A program made the position numbers and the translations under genes. The notes under the pieces were generated by a model, which was not told the origin of the DNA, searched no databases, and was given only the letters and a program-made list of their open reading frames with translations. 64,000 nucleotides of DNA from Roseiarcus sp963753135 (GTDB taxonomy: Bacteria; Pseudomonadota; Alphaproteobacteria; Rhizobiales; Beijerinckiaceae): assembly GCA_963753135.1 (NCBI GenBank), contig CAVWBA010000010.1, forward strand, positions 103,060-167,059, given 5' to 3'. Every line of letters starts with the position of its first letter. Position 1 is the first letter of the stretch. This document shows, one piece after another, positions 49,140 through 58,525 of this stretch.

Positions 49140-50156
49140 ATGTTCGAAACCACCGTAGCCGGCAGTTTGCCCAAGCCCGTCTGGCTCGCCGAACCGGAGA
49201 AACTCTGGCCCGCCTGGAAGCTCGAGGGCGACGCGCTTGCAGCCGGCAAGATCGACGCCACCATCCTCGCAGTGAAGCGGCAGGAAGACGCCGGCATCGA
49301 CATCGTGAGCGACGGCGAGCAGGCGCGCATCCATTTCGTCCATGGCTTTCTCGCCAATCTCGACGGCATCGACTTCGCCCGCCGGCAGACGATCGGCATC
49401 CGCGCCGACCGCTACAAGGCCGAGGTCCCGACCGTGACCGGCCCCATCCGGCGCAAGGGCTCCGTCCACAAGCTCGAGGCGAGCGCCGCGCGCGCCCACA
49501 CAAGGCGCAAGCTCAAGTTCACCCTGCCCGGCCCGATGACCATCGCCGACACGATCGCCGACGAGCACTATCGCGACCGGCCCACCCTCGCCCACGCCTT
49601 CGCCGCCGCGCTCAACGAAGAGGCGCGCGAACTGGAAAAGCTCGGCGTCGACGTGGTGCAGTTCGACGAGCCCGCCTTCAACGTCTACATGCGCGACGTC
49701 AAGGACTGGGGCGTCGCGGCGCTCGAGCGCGCCGCCGAGGGGCTTCGATGCAGGACCGCCGTCCACATCTGCTACGGCTACGGCATCAAGGCCAACAACG
49801 ACTGGAAGGCGACGCTCGGCGAGCACTGGCGCCAATATGAGGAGACCTTCCCGGCGCTCGCGGCGAGCCGGATCGATCAGGTCTCGCTCGAATGCCGCAA
49901 TGCGCGCGTGCCGATCGAGCTGATCGGCCTGCTTAAGGGCAAGGACGTGCTGGTCGGCTGCATCGACGTCGCGTCCAACGTCGTCGAGACGCCGCAGGAC
50001 GTGGCGGAGACCATCCGCGCCGCGCTCGACCATGTCCCGCCGGAACGGCTCTACCCCTGCACCAATTGCGGCATGGCGCCGATGGCCTCCGACATCGCCT
50101 ACGCCAAGCTCGCTGCGCTCGCGGCCGGCGCGGAACTGGCGCGCAAGGCGGTGTAG
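49140..50156 (+). CDS. MetE-like methionine synthase core protein
   Basis: 338 residues from ATG 49140. It covers only the C-terminal, zinc-bearing barrel of cobalamin-independent methionine synthase: TVAGSLPKPVWLAEPEKL, DIVSDGEQAR, LPGPMTIADTIADEHY, VVQFDEPAFN, zinc His/Cys in VHICYGYG and the final Cys in CTNCGMAPM. Such short forms are separate from full MetE and often take methyl groups from other donors. The donor is unknown here. Confidence 0.9.
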   Translation: MFETTVAGSLPKPVWLAEPEKLWPAWKLEGDALAAGKIDATILAVKRQEDAGIDIVSDGEQARIHFVHGFLANLDGIDFARRQTIGIRADRYKAEVPTVTGPIRRKGSVHKLEASAARAHTRRKLKFTLPGPMTIADTIADEHYRDRPTLAHAFAAALNEEARELEKLGVDVVQFDEPAFNVYMRDVKDWGVAALERAAEGLRCRTAVHICYGYGIKANNDWKATLGEHWRQYEETFPALAASRIDQVSLECRNARVPIELIGLLKGKDVLVGCIDVASNVVETPQDVAETIRAALDHVPPERLYPCTNCGMAPMASDIAYAKLAALAAGAELARKAV

Positions 50157-50168
50157 GCGCGCTCGCCC

Positions 50169-51395
50169 TCAATCCGCGCGTAATTCCCGCCCGCGCGTTT
50201 CCGGCAGCGCCAGCGCGGCGAGAATCACGATGGCGTAAGCAATGGCGGCGAAAATGCCGATCGCTGGGCCAAGCCCCGCACTGGCCGACACGACGCCGAC
50301 CAGCACGGGGAAAAATGCGCCCAGGCCCCGGCCGAAATTATAACAAAAGCCCTGGCCCGCGCCGCGAACGCTCGTTGGATAAAGCTCGGTGAAAACTGGC
50401 CCCATGCCGCTGAAAATGCCTGACGCGAAGAAGCCAAGCGGAAATCCCAGCACGAGCATCATCGAGTTTGAAATCTGCATCTCCATGTAAGCGATCACGA
50501 CGACCAAAGAGCCGATGGCGAAGATGAAGAAATTCTTCCGCCGCCCGATCATGTCGCTCCAATAGGCGCTCGCGATATAGCCGCACCACGAGCCGATGAT
50601 GATGATCGCGAGATAGAAGCCTGAGCCAAGCACGGTGAGGTGGCGTTCGGTCCGCAGGAAAGTCGGCAGGAAGGTGGTGATGGCGTAATAGCCGCCCTGG
50701 GCGCCGGCGGAGAGAGCGGCGCCGAGGATCGTGGTCGGCAAAAGTTCGCGCTGGAATATGGCCCACGGCCCGGGTCGCTCCGCCTTCTCAGCCACCGCTT
50801 TGAAGATTGCGGGTTCGCGGACTTTGCTGCGAATGTAGAACACCAGAAGCGCTGGCAGAATGCCGACAAAGAACAGCGAGCGCCACGCGACTTCCTGGGG
50901 GAAGAGCTGGAAGATGACGGTGGCGATGATTGCGGCCGCAGCCCAGCCCACCGCCCAGGCGCTCTGCACCGTGCCCACGGCCTTGCCGCGATCGGCGCCG
51001 CGAACCACTTCGCCTATCAGCACGGAGCCTGCTGCCCATTCGCCGCCGAAACCGAAACCCTGGAGCCCGCGCACGACAAGCAGTTGCTCGAAGTTCTGGG
51101 TGAAGCCGGACAGAAAGGTGAAGAACGCAAACCACGCGACCATGATGCTCAAGAGGCGCGCCCGGCCGACGCGGTCAGCGAACACGCCGCCGATCCAGCC
51201 CCCAAAGGCGGAAATCACCAAGGCGCTGGTCGCCAGCAATCCGGCCTGCCCCTTGGTGATGTGCCACACCGCGATCAATGCGGGAATGGCGAAGGTGTAG
51301 ATCTGAACGTCGGCAGCATCGAGCGCCCAACCGCCGAAGCACGCCCAGAACGTCCGGCGCTCATCCGCTCCAAATTTGCGATACCAATCGAGCAT
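50169..51395 (-). CDS. Major facilitator superfamily transporter
   Basis: 408 residues from ATG 51395 (MLDWYRKFGADERRTF); ATG 51428 is an alternative. About 12 membrane helices are evident. The MFS loop motif is GGVFADRVGRARLLS, and GFGFGGEWAAGSVLIGEVV is typical of the sugar/aromatic acid porter group with the conserved Asp in FGGWALDAADVQIYT. Likely proton-driven uptake of an organic acid or related compound. It is convergent with the MetE-like gene. Confidence 0.9.
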   Translation of the reverse strand: MLDWYRKFGADERRTFWACFGGWALDAADVQIYTFAIPALIAVWHITKGQAGLLATSALVISAFGGWIGGVFADRVGRARLLSIMVAWFAFFTFLSGFTQNFEQLLVVRGLQGFGFGGEWAAGSVLIGEVVRGADRGKAVGTVQSAWAVGWAAAAIIATVIFQLFPQEVAWRSLFFVGILPALLVFYIRSKVREPAIFKAVAEKAERPGPWAIFQRELLPTTILGAALSAGAQGGYYAITTFLPTFLRTERHLTVLGSGFYLAIIIIGSWCGYIASAYWSDMIGRRKNFFIFAIGSLVVVIAYMEMQISNSMMLVLGFPLGFFASGIFSGMGPVFTELYPTSVRGAGQGFCYNFGRGLGAFFPVLVGVVSASAGLGPAIGIFAAIAYAIVILAALALPETRGRELRAD

Positions 51396-51526
51396 GACCC
51401 AGTATGACTGGAATGGTTGCGGGGTCAAAACTCTAAGCGCCGCGGGCGGCGAGATCTACAGGCCTCTGCCGGCCGGCGCGTGCTACGAGGGCTCAACATA
51501 GCGGGCGACGCTCAAGGAGGCTTGCC

Positions 51527-51907
51527 ATGGAAGATTCACAGGTCCGTGCGGCTCTCGATCGTCATTGGACCGCGTCCGACGCCGACGACTTCGAGACGGA
51601 GCATGACATCTATTGCGAGGACGCGGTGCTCGAATATCCGCAATCGGGCGAGCGCATCCGCGGCCGGCGCAACATTCAGGCCTCGCGCACGGTTCAGCCG
51701 AACCAGAAGCGCTTCACTGTGCGGCGGATCGTCGGCGCGGGCGAGCTTTGGGTCACCGAATTTGTCCTCACCTATGACGGGCGGCCCTCCTACACGGTGA
51801 GCATCATGGAGTTTCGCGACGGCAAGGTCATGCGCGAGACGCAATATTTCAGCGATCCGTTCGAGCCGGGGCCTTCGCGCGCGCATCTGGTCGAGCGGAT
51901 GGATTGA
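51527..51907 (+). CDS. NTF2-like (SnoaL-type) small protein
   Basis: 126 residues, with AAGGAGG 8 bases before the ATG. The sequence LDRHWTASDADDFETEHDIY followed by EDAVLEYPQSGERIRGRRNI and ends VMRETQYFSDPFEP fits a nuclear-transport-factor-2-like cone fold. Such proteins act as hydrolases or isomerases or just bind small molecules; function unknown. The stop overlaps the next gene by 4 bases (TTGA). Confidence 0.85.
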   Translation: MEDSQVRAALDRHWTASDADDFETEHDIYCEDAVLEYPQSGERIRGRRNIQASRTVQPNQKRFTVRRIVGAGELWVTEFVLTYDGRPSYTVSIMEFRDGKVMRETQYFSDPFEPGPSRAHLVERMD

Positions 51908-52536
51908 GAGCCGAACGCCGTAAGTCTGGCCATTCGCCGCTCGCCCGCGCCGAGCTGCCGGTCGACACCGCCGCGCTCGCCCGGTTTCTTGTTGGCAAGC
52001 TGTTGGTGCGGGAATTGCCGGAAGGCTTCGCCAGCGGCCGCATTGTTGAGACCGAGGCTTACGTCATCGGCGACGCAGCGGGGCACGCTTACCCAGGCAT
52101 GACCGCGCGCAACCGTTCGCTCTTTCTCGAGCGCGGCCACGCCTATGTCTATCTGGCATACGGCGTTTCCTGGATGCTGAACGTCTCGAGCGAGACGCCC
52201 GGCATCGGCGCCGGCGTCCTGATCCGGGCGCTCGAGCCGCTCGAGGGGATTGCGATCATGGCTCGCAATCGCGGAACCGAGCGCCTGCGCGATCTCGCGC
52301 GCGGGCCGGGGAGGCTCGCTGAGGCCTTGCGGATCGATCGTTCGCTCGATGGCCTCGATCTTACCCAGAAAGGCCCGCTTTGGCTGGCGCGCGACGATGA
52401 GGACGCTGGCGAAATCGGCAAGGGAAAAATCGGAGAGAGCGTCAGGATCGGCATTTCGCGGGAGGCGGAGCGGGTCTTGCGGTTCTATCTTCGGGCGAGC
52501 CCGTACGTCAGCGGCGCCAGGTCGCTCAATGTGTGA
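51904..52536 (+). CDS. DNA-3-methyladenine glycosylase (AAG/Mpg family)
   Basis: 210 residues from TTG 51904, which overlaps the stop of the NTF2-like gene. Similarity to the family covers the full chain: LARFLVGKLLVRELPEG, the catalytic Glu in RIVETEAYVIGDAAGHAYPG, MTARNRSLFLERGHAYVYLA and LARGPGRLAEALRI. It removes alkylated bases from DNA. No ATG fits, so TTG is taken as start. Confidence 0.9.
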   Translation: MRAERRKSGHSPLARAELPVDTAALARFLVGKLLVRELPEGFASGRIVETEAYVIGDAAGHAYPGMTARNRSLFLERGHAYVYLAYGVSWMLNVSSETPGIGAGVLIRALEPLEGIAIMARNRGTERLRDLARGPGRLAEALRIDRSLDGLDLTQKGPLWLARDDEDAGEIGKGKIGESVRIGISREAERVLRFYLRASPYVSGARSLNV

Positions 52537-53424
52537 GCTCCCCATCCTGTCGCAGGCCGGCGCCCACGCGCCGCCGATACCGAAATCTCGCAATATCTTG
52601 CAGATATTCAGAATCCATGCTATGACAATCCTTGGCTGCAGTTGAAGCTCGGCGTTGGCGGACCGTCGTATCGCGGCGGAACGGCGGTTGCATGCAACCT
52701 GGATGGCGGAGCGGAAATTTTTTAGGCGATATTACACTTTACATAGCACGCCCTCTGAGGTAGGGTTACGGCCATAGGAGATACCGCCGTGGCCAAGTCC
52801 GCTTTTGATGACGCTCACTTCAACGACGAAGCCGCAGCCTTCGCGTATGTCGAAAGTAAGCTTTGGCCAAATGGCCCAGTTTGCCCGCATTGCGGCAATG
52901 CTGATCCGCAGCGCGTTCGAAAAATGCAAGGCAAGACTACCCGTCTTGGCCTTTACAACTGCAATGAATGCCGCAAGCCATTCACCGTGAAGATTGGGAC
53001 TATTTTCGAGTCCTCTCACCTTCCGCTGCGCTTTTGGCTCCAGATTATCCATCTTATGTGCGCAAGCAAGAAAGGTGTTTCGACCAATCAAGTCCAGCGG
53101 ATGCTCTCTTGCAGCATGAAAACCGCTTGGTTCCTCACTCACCGCATTCGCGAGGCGATGCGCGATGGCTCGCTTGCGCCCATGGGCGGAGCTGGTGGCA
53201 TTGTCGAGATTGACGAAACCTACATTGGCCGCAAGGAGGGCTTTGAGATTAAGCGCGGCTCTGGTCACAAGAACGCGGTTCTTACCCTTGTTGAGCGCAA
53301 TGGGAAAGCTCGCTCCTTCCATGTCGAGAACGCAACCAAGGCAGAGATTATCCCGATTGTTCGCGAGAACGTGGCGCATGAAAGCCACGTGATGACCGAC
53401 GAAGCCAATCGATACGCCAAGCTA

Positions 53425-54572
53425 GTGGATCAAATCTGACATTTGAATCCGATCAGGGATTTCGACCGGACTTGGGGCGTGCGAGTCTGGGGGATGCGAG
53501 CTGGCGTCACCCTTTCCGTCTCTTCGGCTGACCTCGATCGGCTCCGCGCGCTGGTCAGCGACCGGAACGCCCCGCAGAAGCACGTCTGGCGAGCACGGAT
53601 CGTCATGCTGACCGCGAAAGGAGTCGGCACGAGCGCGATCATGCGCGAGACGAGCAAGTCCAAGACCTGCGTCTGGCGCTGGCAGGAACGCTTTGCCGAC
53701 GAGGGCTTTGAAGGGCTGCTGCGCGACAAGACGAGGCCGTCGCGCATCCCGAAGCTTGATCCCGCTGTCGCCGAACGCGTCGTGACGCTGACGATGGAGC
53801 CGCCGGTGGCCGAAGCCACGCATTGGACGGGCGCAGCGATGGCGGAGGCAGCCGGCGTCAGCGTCTCTTCCGTGCAGCGCATCTGGCGCTCCCACGGACT
53901 TCAGCCACACCGCATCCGGCAGTTCAAGCTCTCCAAAGACCCCGCGTTCGTCGACAAGTTGCGCGACGTGGTCGGGCTCTATGTCGATCCGCCGGCGCAC
54001 GCTGTTGTCCTTTCCGTCGACGAGAAGAGCCAGATCCAGGCGCTCGACCGAACCCAGCCCGGCCTGCCGATGAAGAAGGGCCGGGCGGGAACGATAACTC
54101 ATGATTACAAGCGCAATGGCACGACGACGCTGTTCGCCGCGATGAACGTTCTCGACGGCAAGGTGATCGGCCGCAACATGCAGCGCCATCGGCATCAGGA
54201 GTTCATCCGTTTCCTAAACGCCGTCGAGCGCGAGGTCCCCGCCGGCAAGACCGTCCATGCGATCCTCGACAACTACGCCGCCCACAAGCACCCCGAGGTC
54301 CGAAAATGGCTGGCGCGCCATCCGCGCTGGACATTCCACTTCACGCCGACCTCGGCCTCCTGGCTCAACGCCGTCGAGGGCTTCTTCGCGACCCTCACCA
54401 AGCGCCGCCTCAAGCGCGGCGTCTTCCAATCCGTGGTTGATCTGCAGGCCGCCATCAACCGCTTCCTCGATGATCACAACGCCAAGTCAAAGCCCTTCCG
54501 ATGGGTCGCTGACCCCGAAAAAATCATCGAAGCCGTCAGACGACGGCACCAAGCGTTAAATTCAATCCACTA
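53425..54572 (+). mobile_element. IS630-family insertion sequence
   Basis: 1148 bases whose removal restores the IS1595 gene. The ends are GTGGATCAAATC on the left and the inverted GATTGAATCCAC-type sequence on the right (GTGGATTGAATT read inward). A TA dinucleotide is present on both sides (53423-53424 and 54571-54572), the usual target duplication of the IS630-Tc1-mariner group. Confidence 0.92.
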
Positions 54573-54573
54573 G
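53494..54573 (+). CDS. IS630-family transposase
   Basis: 359 residues from ATG 53494 (MRAGVTLSVSSADLDRLRAL); earlier in-frame starts exist. An N-terminal helix-turn-helix (TSAIMRETSKSKTCVWRWQE) is followed by the DDE catalytic core: VLSVDEKSQIQALDRTQPGL, AILDNYAAHKHPEV and SWLNAVEGFFATLTKR. The stop codon TAG is made of the duplicated TA plus the first flanking host base G, so it is completed by the target DNA. The chain is full length and the element could be active. Confidence 0.92.
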   Translation: MRAGVTLSVSSADLDRLRALVSDRNAPQKHVWRARIVMLTAKGVGTSAIMRETSKSKTCVWRWQERFADEGFEGLLRDKTRPSRIPKLDPAVAERVVTLTMEPPVAEATHWTGAAMAEAAGVSVSSVQRIWRSHGLQPHRIRQFKLSKDPAFVDKLRDVVGLYVDPPAHAVVLSVDEKSQIQALDRTQPGLPMKKGRAGTITHDYKRNGTTTLFAAMNVLDGKVIGRNMQRHRHQEFIRFLNAVEREVPAGKTVHAILDNYAAHKHPEVRKWLARHPRWTFHFTPTSASWLNAVEGFFATLTKRRLKRGVFQSVVDLQAAINRFLDDHNAKSKPFRWVADPEKIIEAVRRRHQALNSIH

Positions 54574-54973
54574 GCAATGACTTCGCGAAGCACAATGCCG
54601 TTGACCATTCGCGCGGCGAGTACGGCTACCGCGACCGCGAGACCGGTGAGAAGATCAACACCAACACCGTTGAAGGCTATTATTCGATCTTCAAGCGAGG
54701 CATGATCGGCGTCTACCAGCGCTGCGGAGAGCAGCATCTGCACCGCTACCTCGCAGAGTTCGACTTCCGTTACTCCTACCGGGTCAAAACCGGATATGAT
54801 GACGCCTTGCGCGCCGAACAGGCGTTGTTGGGCGTCAAAGGCAAGCGGCTCACTTATGAAACGACTGCGCAAGGCTAGGAGCCCAAACCGAAGGAACTGG
54901 GACATATAGGCAACGGCGCGCAACCTACGCCTTATCGAGACAACTGTTTCGGGCGATACCGTGCGAATGCTCT

Positions 54974-55150
54974 ATGCAGACGCTGAAATCAAAAGACGAA
55001 TCGACAGAGTTCGTTGAACTGTCGCTAAAGGTCGCCGGCGACGACAACCGGCGGCTTGGAGTAATCCATCGAGCAGCCCTTCTTCGTCTGCGAGCTTTAG
55101 CTGATAGAGAAGATGCTCGCTTGAAAGTTCTCGCAGATCAAATTCCTTGA
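54974..55150 (+). CDS. Possible 58-residue protein of unknown function
   Basis: ATG 54974 to TGA 55148-55150, reading MQTLKSKDESTEFVELSLKV, then RRLGVIHRAALLRLRALADR and ends VLADQIP. The composition (Leu, Arg, Asp, Glu rich) suggests a helical protein. It is followed 23 bases later by another small gene in the same direction. Codon use is less GC-rich than the flanks, hinting at foreign origin. Coding is plausible but not certain. Confidence 0.35.
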   Translation: MQTLKSKDESTEFVELSLKVAGDDNRRLGVIHRAALLRLRALADREDARLKVLADQIP

Positions 55151-55173
55151 GTTCGTCCTTGAGAGACTTTACC

Positions 55174-55341
55174 ATGCAGAAACCTCAGAAAAAGAAGCCA
55201 AAATTGACAGACGTTGAGCGCAATAGGCGCTTTGTAGAAGTCGGTCGACTGGTAGGGGCATCGGATAGATCTGAAGATTTTGATGAAGCGTTTGCGCGTC
55301 TCGACATTAGAGAATCGTCCCGCCCTCATCAGAAGAAATAA
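55174..55341 (+). CDS. Small conserved-looking protein of unknown function
   Basis: 55 residues from ATG 55174: MQKPQKKKPKLTDVERNRRF, then VEVGRLVGASDRSEDFDEAF. The pattern LTDxER..RF followed by GAS..ED(F)..AF occurs in many short proteins of rhizobia-like bacteria, often beside mobile DNA; function unknown. AT content is higher than the surroundings. The IS5 element begins 93 bases downstream. Confidence 0.55.
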   Translation: MQKPQKKKPKLTDVERNRRFVEVGRLVGASDRSEDFDEAFARLDIRESSRPHQKK

Positions 55342-55757
55342 TCCTATATAGCGGGGCAACCGAAATACCATTAAACATAGGTAGCGTTTCATCTGCGGGC
55401 AGAAGTGTCATCATTCTCTTTATGTGCTTATAGAGTCGTCCGTGAAGAACGCGCTCTGAGGTTTGGGGATGGAGTGTAGGTCAGGCGGGTTGGGCGATCG
55501 CTGGTAATTTCATCCCTGCGAAGATCACGGCGATGAGGACGCGCCAAATCGTGGCCAGCCAGGCGATGAGCCTTCGGAAGTTGTAGCCGGCGGCGGCGAG
55601 GACGGCGTTGGCGGCGTCGCCGTGGGCGCCTTTGAGGAAGTTGCGGCCCATGCCGTGCTCGGCCTTGGCGTGGCCGATGACGGGTTCGATGGCCGGGCGT
55701 CTCCGCAATTCGCGCTTGATGGCGGCGGTGACTGCGGCGCCTTTGGCCGGCGATATA

Positions 55758-57265
55758 GTCTCTTATGTTCGCCGTCAAGGGCTCGGACGCAATCGAGCGG
55801 CCGAGCGGTGAGATGGCCGTCGGCAGGAATAGGCTGGAGCTGCGCAGAGCTGGGAGCGGAGCGAGAGACGACGGTTGATCAAACTCTTATCCGCGGGTTG
55901 GTTACCGCCTTCCGTGTCTTCGTCTCGGGGCTATCCTCGGTCTAGAGGACGGGCGTCGGGCGCGAAGCCCGGCCACATAACTAGCAACGGGAGTTCCCCA
56001 CCTTCGTGCTCCGCTCCCGGGTCTGCGCAGCGGGAGAAAGGTCGCTCCTTACGCGGGCGCGACCTCCCGTCCGATCGCCCACAGGAAAGCCGCCATCTCG
56101 CGGGCGATCGCGGCCACGACGACGGGCGGCTTCTTGCCGGTGGCGCTGAGGCGACGATAGCGGGCGCACAGACGGACCTGCGCTTTCCAGGCGATGTCGC
56201 GCACAGGCTTGGGCAGCCCTTCGAGCCGCGCTCTCAAGGTCTCGCTGACCCTTGCCGGATAACGATAGGTCCAGGCCGCCTCGACGAGCGCCCGCCGCGC
56301 GCGCCGGTTGCCTGCCAGGGTGAGGCCCTTCCGTCTGATTGTGTCGCCTGTTGAGCTTTCCGCCGGAACGAGCCCGAGGAAAGATGCGAGCTGTCGTGGC
56401 GTATCGAACCGGCGCACGTCGCCGATCTCGGCGGCGAAGGTCACGGCGACGAGAAACGACGCGCCGCGCATCGCCTGGTAAGCTTTCACCACCGGGGCCA
56501 TGGACCATTCCGGCACGATGAGGGCGAGTTGCTTCTCGAGACGGCGCAGGCGCTGCAGAGAATCTTCGATCGCGTCAATGGCTTCCTGAAAGACGATCTG
56601 CTGGGCGGCATGGTCGAACTTCTGATCGGCGAGCCAGCGGCCGATGCGCCAGCGTCCAGTGCCCGCCGCCGCTGTAAATCCGGCTGTGCCTGAGCAGGAA
56701 AGAGAGAAGCTGCTGGCGCTTGCGCCGAAGATCGTCAGCCGACGCCTCACGGGCGCGAACAAGGTCCCGGACCGCCTCATGGGCCGGGTCGGGCGCCCAC
56801 ACTCCCGTGAGCTCACCCGCCCGATGAAGACGCGCCAGAGTGACCGCATCCCGACGGTTCGTCTTGATCCGTTCACCCGCTCGTTTCGGGATCAGCGCCG
56901 GAGCAACCACCATGCAGTCATGCCCGAGCGCCTGCACCTGGCGATAGAGCCCGTATCCCGTAGGCCCGGCCTCGAAGCAGACATGCAGCCGGTCGTATCG
57001 GTTAGCCAGTCTTTTGATCGTCCGCTCGATCGGCGCAGGATTGTTCTCAACATCGCCTATAAACCGGACTTCCCTGGTCCGGCCACCCTCCGCGATCGCC
57101 ACGGCGTGCTTCTTCTTGGCGACATCGAAAGCCACGAAAACTTCGCTATACTTCTCCATGGTCCGCCCTCCGTGCATGAGGCTCGGCTCGGTCCGCCCGA
57201 GCAACCCTCGTTCTACCTGCACGAAAGGGCGGGCCACCGGCGCGAGCCCGCGAACATGACGTCTA
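55758..57265 (-). mobile_element. IS110-family insertion sequence inside IS5
   Basis: About 1.5 kb between the two halves of the IS5 transposase gene. Boundaries are within two or three bases because TA/CTA is shared at the junctions. Near the ends, TTATGTTCGC and, inverted, TCATGTTCGC are similar; IS110 elements normally lack true terminal repeats. Confidence 0.85.
56049..57159 (-). CDS. IS110-family transposase (one frameshift)
   Basis: ATG 57159 begins MEKYSEVFVAFDVAKKKHAV with the first DEDD Asp; the Glu is in VCFEAGPTGYGLYR and later Asp residues in KTNRRDAVTLARLHRAGEL. The frame breaks around GGCC 56639-56642; removing one base joins HWTLAHRRWLADQKFDHAAQ to the C-terminal part with the serine motif PAESSTGDTIRRKGLTLAGN. 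Corrected length is 369 residues. The DEDD-type enzymes of this family work with an element-encoded bridge RNA in some relatives. Confidence 0.88.
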
Positions 57266-58525
57266 GACCTTAAACTTCATCGCCGGCGACGCGTTGTGGC
57301 CGCGATAGCCTCGGTCGGCGACGACGCGGACAAGCGGCGCGCCGATCTGCGCCTCGATCTCGGGCAGGACAGTCGCCAGCGTGTGACCGTCATACGGGTT
57401 GCCCGGCATGGCCTTCACGTGCGCGATGAACTGTCCGCCCTTCGAGCGCTGCAAGGTCGTGGCGAGCGAGACCTTGACGCCGAACTCGTAAGGCCGATGC
57501 GCCTTGCCCTTGCCGATGCATTCGACCTCGGGCGCGTGCAGCGAATAGATCTTGCGCCCACGCTGATGCTGGCGTTGCTCGCGCACCCGCTCAGCCAGCC
57601 AGAGGTCGGGCGCGAAAAGGCGCTCCAATTCGGGCTCGCCCCTGATCTTGCGCGCGATATCGCGGCAGACCCGACCGAGATAGGTCCGGATCGTCCTGAG
57701 CGCCCGACTGGCGCGCCTGAACTGCTTGGCGTGGGCATAGCGCTGGTGAGCGATCAGCGCATGCTTGCCGACCCGTTCATAGGACTGGCGCAAGCTCACC
57801 CCGGTCTTCTTCGCCAGCCTCACCAGCCGCTCGCGCGCCCGGTGCATAAGCTTCGCATCGGTTGGGAAGGCGATCGCCTTCGGCTGCACCGTGGTGTCGA
57901 CGATGAGCCGCGAAAAGTCCGACGGTTTCGCTGCGCCGGCGCGCGTCGCGACCGCCAGGCTCTCCTGGATCAGCGCGACGAGCTTCTCCTCGCCCATGCG
58001 CTTTCGCCAGCGGGTCAGCGACGAGCGGTCGAAGGGCGTTTTGTGCCGGAAGAACTCCTCGCCGCAGAACAGCTGAAAGTATGGGTTCTCGATCCAGCGC
58101 TCGCACAAAGCCTCGTCTGACAGGTCGTGCATCGACTTGAGGATCGCCAAGCCCGCCATCAGCCGGGTCGGCAGCGGCGGATGACCGGCCTTGTCCGAAT
58201 AGACCGCCCCGAACCGCTGCTCGAGAAACCGCCAGTCGATGGCGCGGGCGAGCTTCGCCAGCGGGTGGCCCAAGTCGACGATCTAGTCGAGCCGCGCCCG
58301 GAACAGGTCGTTCTGTCCACTCTCACGCCGCTCTTTCGGGCGCATCGAATCATCCTCTCCCGCTGTCCGAGACAAGAGAATCACGCCCAAAGGCGCCGCG
58401 CAATTTGCAAGATAACCGACCACCAGACCGCCAAATCCAGCAAACGCCAAAACTTCCAAACCGCCAAAGACCCCTGAAAATCAGCCCGTCTCAGCAATCT
58501 TCACGGACGACTATAGAACTGATGA

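Larger units (their letters stand above)
52789..54878 (+). pseudogene. IS1595-family transposase split by an IS630 element
   Basis: GTG 52789 (after GGAGAT) starts MAKSAFDDAHFNDEAAA. The N-terminal zinc ribbon CPHCGNADPQRVRKMQGK / NCNECRKPF and the DDE part EIDETYIGRKEGFEI are intact up to codon CTA at 53422-53424. After removal of 53425-54572 the frame continues GNDFAKHNAVDHSRGEYGYR and NTNTVEGYYSIFKRGMIG to TAG 54876-54878, giving 313 residues with no frameshift. The element's terminal inverted repeats were not found. Confidence 0.9.
55481..58345 (-). pseudogene. IS5-family transposase, broken
   Basis: ATG 58345 reads MRPKERRESGQNDLFRARLD and then TAG at 58283-58285 where relatives have a Gln codon; the frame continues IVDLGHPLAKLARAIDW to ADRGYRGHNASPAMKFKV, where IS110 interrupts. 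Beyond IS110 it resumes YIAGQRRR and, after removing one base at 55733, VTAAIKRELRRRPAIEPVIG to the stop at 55481. The DDE residues lie in LIVDTTVQPKAI, VVADRGYRG and IEPVIGHAKAEHG. It cannot make transposase as it stands. Confidence 0.88.
55434..58512 (-). mobile_element. IS5-family insertion sequence, interrupted by IS110
   Basis: The left end AGTCGTCCGTGAAGA (55434) matches the inverted right end TCTTCACGGACGACT (58498-58512). Both sides carry the same four bases ATAG (55430-55433 and 58513-58516), a typical IS5 target duplication. Subtracting the inner IS110 element leaves about 1.57 kb. The transposase gene is broken three ways (amber codon, IS110, one extra base). Confidence 0.88.
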
